Shown piece by piece: positions 1 through 5,765 of a stretch of DNA of 8,327 nt. Made by a program: the position numbers and the translations under genes. Source of the DNA: a bacterium. Its GTDB lineage: Bacteria > Chloroflexota > Dormibacteria > Aeolococcales > Bog-877. The first letter of the stretch is position 1. Every line of letters starts with the position of its first letter. Location: contig JAKBTP010000065.1 in the NCBI GenBank assembly GCA_021844355.1, forward strand, positions 1 to 8,327, in the 5' to 3' direction. The notes beneath the pieces were generated by a model, which was not told the DNA's origin, searched no databases, and was given only the letters and a program-made list of their open reading frames with translations.

Positions 1-151
1 TGGGGCAGATCGCCGCCTGCTCACTGCCACCGCCGGCGACCAGCGCCACCGCTGTCGCCGGTCGTCCGCAGAAGCCGCAGCGTGTCCCCCTACCCCGCAC
101 TAGCTTGAGCAGTGCTCCCTGCCCCTCCCCCGTGCGCCTTGCCCTTGGCAT
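1..151 (-). CDS. clpX: ClpX N-terminal zinc-finger region (partial, runs off window start)
   Basis: ClpX is the AAA+ unfoldase that feeds substrates to ClpP in the cytoplasm. Only its first 50 codons are visible. The translation contains CGFCG, then a stretch ending LVAGGGSEQAAICP, which is the four-cysteine zinc-binding domain (C25, C28, C49; the fourth cysteine would lie just outside the window) that recruits adaptors and substrates. The frame stays open to the edge. The ATG at 151 lies 11 bases after the clpP stop and is preceded by GAGGG overlapping that stop, which suggests translational coupling. An in-frame GTG at 100 would give a more usual 7-residue lead before the first cysteine, so the start is uncertain. 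Gene order tig-clpP-clpX strongly supports the call. The AAA+ domain cannot be checked here, and another CxxC zinc-finger protein is a remote alternative. Confidence 0.78.
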   Translation of the reverse strand, partial: MPRARRTGEGQGALLKLVRGRGTRCGFCGRPATAVALVAGGGSEQAAICP

Positions 152-162
152 CTTCCGCGCCC

Positions 163-831
163 TCAGCTCCCCGCCGTGGCGGGCGCCACCGCCTCCTCGC
201 TGGCCTCCACCGGCGCCTTGCCATTGGCGGGTGCCGCGCTGTCGGCCCCGCGCTGGGGGCTCAGGATGTGGTCGATGAGCCCGTACTCCAGGGCCTCCTG
301 GGGGGACATGTAGAAGTCACGGTCGGAATCCTTCGTTATCTGCTCCACCGGCTTGCCGGTGTGGTAGGCGAGGATCTGGTCGATGGTCCGGCGGAGCCGC
401 AGGATCTCCTGGGCCTGGATCTGGATGTCCGCAGCCTGCCCCTGGAAGCCGCCGCTGGGCTGGTGCATCATGATCCGGGTGTTGGGGAGGCTGAAGCGCT
501 GGCCCTTGGCCCCCCCCGCCAGGAGGATGCACCCGAACGAGGCCGCCAGCCCCATGCAGAAGGTGCTCACCTTGGGCTTGATGTACTGCATGGTGTCGTA
601 GATCGCCAGCCCCGCGGAGACGGAGCCTCCGGGGCTGTTGATGTAGACGTTGATGTCGCGCTCCGGATCCTCGCTCTCCAGGTAGAGCATCTGGGCCATC
701 ACCAGATTGGCGATCTGGTCATCGATCGCGGTGCCGATGAAGATGATCCGGTCCTGCAGCAGCCTCGAGTAGATGTCGAAGGCGCGCTCGCCCCGACTGG
801 TGGTCTGGACGACCATCGGAATGAGGGCCAT
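163..831 (-). CDS. clpP: ATP-dependent Clp protease proteolytic subunit ClpP
   Basis: This is the serine protease subunit that forms the double-heptamer barrel of ClpXP/ClpAP and degrades unfolded or tagged cytosolic proteins. The 222-residue product covers the whole S14 family. The nucleophile is Ser98 in GLAASFG, the base is His123 in MMHQPSGG, and the acid is Asp172 in SDRDFYMS. INSPGGSV (64-71) is the conserved oxyanion/substrate strand. The N-terminus (ALIPMVVQTTSRGERAFDIYS) is the typical axial-loop region with little or no propeptide. The last 30 residues are an Ala/Glu-rich tail beyond the family core. The ATG at 831 has AGGAGG five bases upstream. The gene lies 70 bases after tig and is followed by the clpX start. 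Only one clpP is visible here, whereas many Actinomycetota carry clpP1 and clpP2 in tandem at this locus. Confidence 0.97.
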   Translation of the reverse strand: MALIPMVVQTTSRGERAFDIYSRLLQDRIIFIGTAIDDQIANLVMAQMLYLESEDPERDINVYINSPGGSVSAGLAIYDTMQYIKPKVSTFCMGLAASFGCILLAGGAKGQRFSLPNTRIMMHQPSGGFQGQAADIQIQAQEILRLRRTIDQILAYHTGKPVEQITKDSDRDFYMSPQEALEYGLIDHILSPQRGADSAAPANGKAPVEASEEAVAPATAGS

Positions 832-836
832 GCCTT

Positions 837-891
837 CCTCCTGGGTACCGGGTCACTCGGGGCCATCCCCGTCCCCGCCGAGTATACCCAG
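837..891 (-). promoter_or_regulatory. clpP leader hairpin abutting the Shine-Dalgarno
   Basis: Read on the minus strand, CTGGGTA (891-885) is complementary to TACCCAG (847-841), and inside it ACTCGG (883-878) is complementary to CCGAGT (860-855), giving a nested two-part stem. The 3' arm ends on the first two bases of the clpP AGGAGG (842-837). A competing small hairpin, CCCAG-AGG-CTGGG (899-887), shares the 5' arm. The pairing is seen in the sequence; a role in controlling clpP translation in tig-clpP readthrough mRNA is inference. High GC content makes chance stems common. Confidence 0.35.
881..886 (-). promoter_or_regulatory. Candidate -10 box (TATACT) upstream of clpP
   Basis: TATACT matches five of six bases of the sigma-70-type -10 consensus and stands out as AT-rich in a GC-rich gap. 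It lies 49 bases upstream of the clpP ATG, implying a leader of about 43 bases. The following bases (CGGC) are identical to those after the -10-like box upstream of tRNA-Leu. No convincing -35 is seen at 16-18 bases. It could give clpP its own promoter in addition to readthrough from tig. Confidence 0.4.
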
Positions 892-901
892 CCTCTGGGA
901 A

Positions 902-2224
902 TCACCCACCCTCGGTCGGCTGATCCTCCTCACCTCGGGCCAGCCGCAGGACCAGCTCCCGCGCCCTCCCCCGGAGCAGCTCACGTCCCAGGGGGTCACG
1001 GAGCCGGCGCCGCTCCTCCCGCGAGGCATTACGGGGGACGATGGACGCCACCGCCTGATCGAGTTCCTCATCGGTGAGGGAGAGCCCCTCCATCGAAGCC
1101 ACCTCGGTCAGCGCCAGGTCGAGACGCACCCGTTCCGCCGCCGCCTGCCGGCGCTCTCCGCGCAGCTGCTCCAGGGTCTTTCCCTGGGCGGCGGCCAAAG
1201 CCTCCAGCGACAGGCCTGAGTCGCGCAGGCTCCTGTCCATCTCGCCGAGCTGACGGTCGATCTCCGCCTGGATCATGACCTCGGGAACGTCCACACGGGT
1301 TAGGGCCAGCAGCTCTTCCAGCGCCTTCTGGTCCTGGTCGCGCTCGGCCTCCATGGCGAGCTGGGCGGCCATCTGTTCGCGCACGTATTGGCGCAGCTCC
1401 TCCAGCGTCTCTCCCCGGCCGACGATCGACGCCAGGTTGTCGTCCAGGGGCGGCAGCTCCTTGGCCTGGATGCGGGTCACCGCTGCGGTGATCGTCACCA
1501 ACTCTCCCTGGAGCTCCGGACGGCTGTAGTCGTCCGGAAGGGTGACAGTGATCTCCACCGGTTCCCCACCCACCTCCGCCCCCAGCAGCTGCTCGCGCAT
1601 GCCCGGGAGGAGGTCGCCCCGCTCCAGATCCAGAAGCTGCACCTGATCCGGCGTCCCCACCACCTCTTCCCCATGGTGCATGGTCAGGCGGGCGGTGACG
1701 ACGTCGCTGGGCCCGACTGGCCGCCCCTCGACGTCATCGACCTGGGCGTACCGCTGGCGCAGCTCCTCGATGGTGGAGTCGACCTCGGCGTCCTCGACAG
1801 TCCTCACCTCGCGGGGCACTCGAATGGCCCGGTAATCGCCCAGCGTCACCGGCGGTCGGGCGACGAAGGAGGCGGTGAAGCGGACCGGCTCCCCCCGCTC
1901 CAAGGACACCTCGCTCACCTCGGGGGCCGTGACCGGCTCCAGCCCCTCCTGACGCAGGGCCCGCTGGTACAGGGGCGTGAGCACCTGCTCTATGGCCTCC
2001 TCCCGCACGGCGGGCCAGCCGACCGTCCGCTCCACCACGGCCTGGGGTGCCTTGCCTGGCCGGAAACCGGGAATCCGCACCTGACGCGCCAGTTGGGAAA
2101 TGGCCCTGGCGATGGCCGCGTCGGCCTCCGCCGCCGGCGCCTGCACGGTGAGCCTCACCTCCGAATCCGGCAGGCGCTCCACGCCCACCTCCAGCAGGGT
2201 ATCGCCTGAGGATGAATCTGCCAT
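902..2224 (-). CDS. tig: Trigger factor, ribosome-associated chaperone and peptidyl-prolyl isomerase
   Basis: Trigger factor binds ribosomal protein L23 at the tunnel exit and shelters nascent chains. The 440-residue product has the three expected parts: an N-terminal ribosome-binding domain (about 1-140) with the signature GFRPGKAP at 53-60, a central FKBP-like isomerase domain (about 150-250, including LLPGMREQLLGAEVGGEPVE at 205-224), and a helical C-terminal chaperone domain (about 255-430) ending in a short acidic tail. The ATG at 2224 is chosen because the frame upstream of it runs through tRNA-Leu; it has GGAGG three bases upstream, a rather tight spacing. The gene follows tRNA-Leu by 22 bases with no terminator and precedes clpP by 70 bases, the classic folding/proteolysis arrangement. 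Length and domain order are normal for the family. Confidence 0.96.
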   Translation of the reverse strand: MADSSSGDTLLEVGVERLPDSEVRLTVQAPAAEADAAIARAISQLARQVRIPGFRPGKAPQAVVERTVGWPAVREEAIEQVLTPLYQRALRQEGLEPVTAPEVSEVSLERGEPVRFTASFVARPPVTLGDYRAIRVPREVRTVEDAEVDSTIEELRQRYAQVDDVEGRPVGPSDVVTARLTMHHGEEVVGTPDQVQLLDLERGDLLPGMREQLLGAEVGGEPVEITVTLPDDYSRPELQGELVTITAAVTRIQAKELPPLDDNLASIVGRGETLEELRQYVREQMAAQLAMEAERDQDQKALEELLALTRVDVPEVMIQAEIDRQLGEMDRSLRDSGLSLEALAAAQGKTLEQLRGERRQAAAERVRLDLALTEVASMEGLSLTDEELDQAVASIVPRNASREERRRLRDPLGRELLRGRARELVLRLARGEEDQPTEGG

Positions 2225-2246
2225 CTGCCTCCGACCGCTCTCCCCG

Positions 2247-2331
2247 TGGTGCGCGGACCGAGGCTCGAACTCGGACGGGTCGCCCCACGGGGTTCTAAGC
2301 CCCGCGCGTCTACCAATTCCGCCATCCGCGC
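2247..2331 (-). tRNA. tRNA-Leu, anticodon UAG
   Basis: The minus strand folds as a class II tRNA with encoded CCA. Acceptor GCGCGGA (2331-2325) pairs with TCCGCGC (2257-2251), with discriminator A at 2250 and CCA at 2249-2247. The D-arm contains GAATTGGTAGA. The anticodon stem CGGGG/CCCCG encloses CTTAGAA, giving anticodon UAG (reads CUA and probably other CUN codons). A long variable arm with a GGG/CCC stem is present, as expected for leucine. The T-arm is CCGAG-TTCGAGC-CTCGG. The tig start codon is 22 bases downstream, so the tRNA is probably cut from a longer transcript. Confidence 0.97.
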
Positions 2332-2365
2332 CGACCGGTTGCGGGGCCGCCGCAGCGCGTGGCCG

Positions 2366-2371
2366 AGTATA
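2366..2371 (-). promoter_or_regulatory. Candidate -10 box (TATACT) for tRNA-Leu/tig
   Basis: TATACT lies 34 bases upstream of the mature tRNA 5' end, in a GC-rich gap where it is the only good -10-like hexamer on this strand. Transcription would begin near 2359, giving a tRNA precursor with a leader of roughly 28 bases. No -35 match is seen at normal spacing (TTGGGA occurs, but 23 bases away). It would be the likely promoter for the tRNA-Leu, tig, clpP, clpX unit. Confidence 0.42.
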
Positions 2372-2496
2372 GCCGCTCGAGCCCCCGGCGACGGTCCCAA
2401 GTGACGCCCGCACGCGTTGCTCCGGAGAGCTAGGATGGCCGCGGGGCGAAGGGCTGGGAACCGAGGCCAGCGGAGTCCCCTCAGGAGGGTCTGCAA

Positions 2497-2724
2497 GTGG
2501 AGATGGCAGGACCGGCGCAGCAGAGTCGGCTCACCGCACCTGAGCTGGTGGCGAAGATAGAACAGAAGGCCCTTCAGTTCTCCGCCCTGCTGCGCGAGCT
2601 CGACAACCACCCGGTGGCTCTAGATGACCGCCTCCGGATGGAACTCGACGACGTCCTGGACCAGGTGGAGTGCCGGATCGCGGCCACCAAGGCTCTGGAG
2701 CGCTCCCTGCCCGAGTCCGCCTGA
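2497..2724 (+). CDS. Small helical protein of unknown function (75 aa)
   Basis: I do not recognise this protein. It starts at GTG with AGGAGG eight bases upstream; the ATG two codons later is 14 bases from that site, so GTG is preferred. Codons are rich in G/C at the third position, as in a real gene of this genome. The product has no membrane segment or signal peptide, is rich in Leu, Glu and Ala, and has one cysteine near residue 59. Residues 12-37 and 43-70 look like two amphipathic helices joined by DNHPVALDD, a helical-hairpin or coiled-coil pattern. It lies divergent to tRNA-Leu/tig, with 165 bases separating its start from the tRNA, and ends 28 bases before tRNA-Arg. A weak -10-like TAGGAT is at 2431-2436. 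A cytosolic partner-binding protein is possible, but there is no evidence for a specific role. Confidence 0.65.
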   Translation: MEMAGPAQQSRLTAPELVAKIEQKALQFSALLRELDNHPVALDDRLRMELDDVLDQVECRIAATKALERSLPESA

Positions 2725-2734
2725 GGAGCGGAGC

Positions 2735-2740
2735 TACAAT
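2735..2740 (+). promoter_or_regulatory. Candidate -10 box (TACAAT) for tRNA-Arg
   Basis: TACAAT matches five of six -10 consensus bases and ends 12 bases before the tRNA 5' end, so transcription would start about 6 bases before the mature tRNA. It lies just after the stop codon of the 75-codon gene. No clear -35 is seen at 17 bases. Confidence 0.5.
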
Positions 2741-2752
2741 CACGCTCTCAGG

Positions 2753-2831
2753 GCGCCCATAGCTCAGTCCGGATAGAGCACCAGACTACGGATCTGGGTT
2801 TGCGGGGGTTCAAATCCCTCTGGGCGCACCA
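2753..2831 (+). tRNA. tRNA-Arg, anticodon ACG
   Basis: It folds as a class I tRNA with encoded CCA. Acceptor GCGCCCA (2753-2759) pairs with TGGGCGC (2821-2827); discriminator A is at 2828 and CCA at 2829-2831. The D-arm is AGCTCAGTCCGGATAGAGC. The anticodon stem CCAGA/TCTGG encloses CTACGGA, giving anticodon ACG, whose A34 is normally deaminated to inosine by TadA to read CGU, CGC and CGA. The T-arm is GGGGG-TTCAAAT-CCCTC with one G-U pair. No T-run terminator is seen in the following 86 bases before the convergent merR stop. Confidence 0.97.
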
Positions 2832-2917
2832 GCGAATCGCCTGGGCGTCACGCACCTTCGCGCAGCTCCGCCGCCTTCGCAGATGGTGCCCACCGCCGGT
2901 TCCTGGGGGTCGCTCGG

Positions 2918-3379
2918 CTAGGCGCCTCCCTCCAGCTCGGACAATCGCTGGAGATGCCTTGTGCGGCGCTCCTCGAGCTCTTGGCGGAGCGTCCCCAGCT
3001 GGTCCTGGCGGCGCTGGATCTGGGCCAGTTGGCGCTCGGCCACGTCGACGGCCTCACGGAGCACCTTGGCCTGGCCGGCCCGCGAGGTGCTGCGCCGGTA
3101 GGCCTGGCGAAGAGCCTCCATCCGGTCCTCGGCGAGGAGCGCCTCCCGGATCTCGGAGAGACCGGATCCCAGCACCTCCTGGAGTTCTCGGATCCGACGG
3201 ACCCGGGCCACGGTCACCTCGGTGTAGCGGCGCTCCTGCCCGCCTCCCAGCCGTGAGCAAGGGCTGATGAGCCCGATCTCCTCGTAGTAGCGGAGGGTGC
3301 GGGTGGTGACCCCGGTCATGGAGGCCACCTCCCCTATCCTCAGCTCCGGGCCCGGCGGGGACTCAGCTGGAGACGCCAC
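2918..3379 (-). CDS. MerR-family transcriptional regulator
   Basis: This is a DNA-binding regulator of 153 residues. Residues 13-46 form the MerR winged helix (LRIGEVASMTGVTTRTLRYY, then EEIGLISP), residues 50-80 are the rest of the recognition domain (RRYTEVTVARVRRIRELQ), and about 103-150 are a long dimerisation coiled coil. No separate ligand-binding domain follows and the metal-binding cysteines of MerR/CueR-type sensors are absent; the only cysteine (41) lies in the wing. The GTG start at 3379 has GGGAGGG six bases upstream and overlaps the 3' end of the transporter-kinase gene by 17 bases, so the two are almost certainly cotranscribed and translationally coupled. It probably regulates its own operon through the palindrome at 5742-5765. 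The inducer cannot be read from the sequence. Confidence 0.92.
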   Translation of the reverse strand: MASPAESPPGPELRIGEVASMTGVTTRTLRYYEEIGLISPCSRLGGGQERRYTEVTVARVRRIRELQEVLGSGLSEIREALLAEDRMEALRQAYRRSTSRAGQAKVLREAVDVAERQLAQIQRRQDQLGTLRQELEERRTRHLQRLSELEGGA

Positions 3380-5750
3380 TGGGCACCCTCCCCCGGACCG
3401 CCTCCACGATCATCCGAGCGGCGGCGTCCGGTCCCACGGCGGTGGTGTCGATCCAGATGTCGTAGAGGCCAGGATCCGCGGGATCGGCGTCGTAGAAGTG
3501 GCGCAGGTAGACCTGCCGGGCCCTATCCGTGTGCCGCTGGTCACGCCTCGCCGTCGCCAGGTCGATGCCGGTCAGCTCCGCCACTCGCTGGACCCTGAGC
3601 TCGGCTGGCCCGTCCAGCCGGACTCGAAGCACATCGTCCCGATCGGCGAGGATGATCGCTGCCCCTCGGCCGAGGATCACCCCGCCCTGGGAAGCCAGCC
3701 TGCGGATGACCGCCTCGGTCTGGCGACGGAAGCGCTCCGCGTCCCCCTCCCCCTCCGCGTCCGCGGCCGGGCTCGGTGCCACCGGGCCGACCCCGCGCGC
3801 CAGCCCGGCGAGGACGTCTCCGACCCCATTGTGGCCCGAGGCCTCCTCGGAGAGAACCTGGTCGAGCGGGGCGGCCAGCTCCTCAGCGACCTCGACCGGA
3901 ATCGCCCGGTCCAGGAACGGCAGGGAGAGCAGCTCCGCAACCCGGCGGCTGACCTCGTCCCCCCCGGCGCCATAGCTGGCCGAGATGGTGATGGTCCGCA
4001 CCGGGCCCGAGCGGTCATAGGAGCGCAGCGGCGGATGGCCGCCCGCCGCCGCCACCTCCAGTTGCTGCTCGTCGTGGACGTAGCGCTTGCCCCGCATCCA
4101 GGAGGCGGCGGCGGCCACCAGCATCATGGCCGCGGAGAAGTAGAAGGTGACCCGCATCCCGGTCATGAAAGGGCGGGAGATGAGATCGGGGAAGAAGCTA
4201 CGGCCGGTGAGGACCGCCGCCCGCGAAGCCGGCAGGTGTCCCAGTACCGGTCCCAGGAGGCTAGCCATGGGGTTGTATCCCAGGAAGGCGGCGAAGAGGC
4301 TGCCCACGGGGGGGAGGTGCGAGATCCTGCTCGCGTCCGCCTGCGGGACCCCCTGTTGTAGAAGCCCGTGGTAGAGCGACGAGGGCAGGGCCGACGCCAG
4401 TCCCAGGACCATGAGGGTGAAGAACAGCCCGATCGAAAGGGTCATGCCCGAGTTCTGGAAGGTGGAGCGCATGCCGGAGGCAGCCCCCCTTTGCTCCGCC
4501 GGCACCGAATTCATGATGCCCGCCGTGTTGGGCGCTGAGAACATGCCCATGGCGAGGCCGTTGACGAAGAGCAGCGCCCCGAAGACCGGATAGGAGAAGT
4601 TGGCGGGAAGGAGCGAGAGGAGGCCGAAGCTCAACGCCGCGCCCAGCATCCCGCCGGTGGCGAAGGGACGGGCGCCGTACCGGTCCGACAGATAGCCGGA
4701 GAACGGCCCCGCCACCAGGAAACCGGCGGTCAGGGGGAGCATGTAGATGGCCGACCAGAGCGGGGTCTGCACGAAGTTGAAGCCATGCAGGGGTAGCCAG
4801 ATCCCCTGCAGCCAGATGATGAGCATGAACATCAGCCCGCCCCGACCTATGGATGCCAGGAGGGAGGCGAGGTTTCCGGCGGTGAACGCCCGGATCCGGA
4901 AGAGGCCGAGGTTGAACATCGGCTCCTCGGTCCGGCGTTCGATCACCACGAAGAGGCCCAGCACCAGGAGGCCCCCGAGGATCTCGACCAGGACCTCGGG
5001 ATTGGTCCAACCCATGCTGCTACCGCCGTACGGCTGGATGCCGTAGGTGATCCCCACCAGGACTGAGATCAGCCCCACGGCGAAGGTCACGTTGCCCAGC
5101 CAGTCGATCCTCGCCCTCTTCACGACCCCGATCTCCCGGAGCTTGAGGTAGGCCCAGACCGTCCCGAAGAGCCCAAGCGGTACGGAGACCAGGAAGACCA
5201 GGTGCCAGTCGACACCGGAGAGCAGGCCGCCCAACACCAGCCCGATGAATGACCCGGAGATCCCCGCGACGACGTTGATGCCCAGCGCCATGCCCCGCTG
5301 GTTGCTGGGGAAGGCGTCGGTCAGGATGGCGGCCGAGTTGGCCATCAGGAGAGCACCGCCCACCCCCTGGACCACCCGGAGGCCGATCAGCGTGAGGGCG
5401 GCGGACGTGCCCTGGAAGAAGACCACCGAGAGCCCGATCGACGCCACGGTGAAGACCAGGAACCCGAGGTTGTACATGCGCACCCGGCCGAAGATGTCCC
5501 CCACCCGGCCCAGGCTCACCACCAGCACCGCTGTCACCACCATGTAGCCCATGAGCATCCAGAGGAGGAGGCTGACGTTGGCGGGAGCCAGGGGGTTCAC
5601 GTGGATCCCGCGGAAGATGGCGGGCAGCGAGATCAGCACTATCGACGAGTTCACGATCGCCATCAGCACCCCGAGGGTGGTGTTGGAGAGGGCGATCCAC
5701 TTGTAGTGGTCGGGGCGGCTGGCACCCGCCGTCACGCGGTTTACGCTCAC
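3363..5750 (-). CDS. MFS transporter (DHA2-like, 14 helices) fused to a cytidylate-kinase-like domain
   Basis: One uninterrupted 795-residue frame carries two modules. Residues 18-552 are an MFS exporter of the drug:H+ antiporter-2 type, with about 14 membrane helices, motif A at 81-91 (GRVGDIFGRVR), a motif C-like GISGSFIGLVLGG at 163-175, and a long external loop (about 455-532) before the last helix. Residues 585-786 match the cytidylate-kinase-like family (Pfam Cytidylate_kin2): TITISASYGAGGDEVSRRVA at 586-605, SLPFLDRAI, VILGRGAAIIL (691-701), RVRLDGPAELRVQRVAELTG (709-728), TDRARQVYLRHFYDAD (741-756), YDIWIDT (763-769). An even helix count and the basic MRGKR after the last helix place the kinase-like domain in the cytosol. 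The GTG start at 5750 has no Shine-Dalgarno; an in-frame GTG at 5735 is an alternative, and a leaderless mRNA is possible. The substrate and any kinase activity are unknown. Confidence 0.93.
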   Translation of the reverse strand: MSVNRVTAGASRPDHYKWIALSNTTLGVLMAIVNSSIVLISLPAIFRGIHVNPLAPANVSLLLWMLMGYMVVTAVLVVSLGRVGDIFGRVRMYNLGFLVFTVASIGLSVVFFQGTSAALTLIGLRVVQGVGGALLMANSAAILTDAFPSNQRGMALGINVVAGISGSFIGLVLGGLLSGVDWHLVFLVSVPLGLFGTVWAYLKLREIGVVKRARIDWLGNVTFAVGLISVLVGITYGIQPYGGSSMGWTNPEVLVEILGGLLVLGLFVVIERRTEEPMFNLGLFRIRAFTAGNLASLLASIGRGGLMFMLIIWLQGIWLPLHGFNFVQTPLWSAIYMLPLTAGFLVAGPFSGYLSDRYGARPFATGGMLGAALSFGLLSLLPANFSYPVFGALLFVNGLAMGMFSAPNTAGIMNSVPAEQRGAASGMRSTFQNSGMTLSIGLFFTLMVLGLASALPSSLYHGLLQQGVPQADASRISHLPPVGSLFAAFLGYNPMASLLGPVLGHLPASRAAVLTGRSFFPDLISRPFMTGMRVTFYFSAAMMLVAAAASWMRGKRYVHDEQQLEVAAAGGHPPLRSYDRSGPVRTITISASYGAGGDEVSRRVAELLSLPFLDRAIPVEVAEELAAPLDQVLSEEASGHNGVGDVLAGLARGVGPVAPSPAADAEGEGDAERFRRQTEAVIRRLASQGGVILGRGAAIILADRDDVLRVRLDGPAELRVQRVAELTGIDLATARRDQRHTDRARQVYLRHFYDADPADPGLYDIWIDTTAVGPDAAARMIVEAVRGRVPSGVSS

Positions 5751-5765
5751 GTTAAGGTGAGTGTA
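5742..5765. promoter_or_regulatory. Palindromic operator candidate, probably for the operon's MerR protein
   Basis: TACGCTCAC (5742-5750), six central bases GTTAAG, then GTGAGTGTA (5757-5765) form an imperfect dyad in which 10 of 12 positions pair. It sits exactly between the dedA stop and the transporter-kinase start. On the minus strand it falls in a 19-base interval between weak hexamers TAGTAC and TAAACC, the long spacing typical of MerR promoters; in the plus direction TTTACG and TACTAC are 18 bases apart. A CTCAC...GTGAG dyad around TTAA is the kind of site MerR-family proteins bind. The dyad is seen; the regulator assignment is inferred from the merR gene in the same operon. Confidence 0.6.

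Noticed and set aside
112..1077. Long plus-strand open frame opposite clpP
   Set aside because: It is antisense to clpP and the tig 3' end, is Pro/Gly/His-rich with no recognisable domain, and is the kind of frame that stays open opposite GC-rich codons.
1388..2209. 273-codon plus-strand open frame opposite tig
   Set aside because: Shadow of tig, which has full domain support; no Shine-Dalgarno or family resemblance.
2225..2413. Extended N-terminus for trigger factor
   Set aside because: The extra 63 codons run through tRNA-Leu and are not like trigger factor; the ATG at 2224 matches the family start.
3297..4361. 354-codon plus-strand open frame
   Set aside because: Antisense to the kinase-like half of the fusion; composition is low-complexity and has no domain signature.
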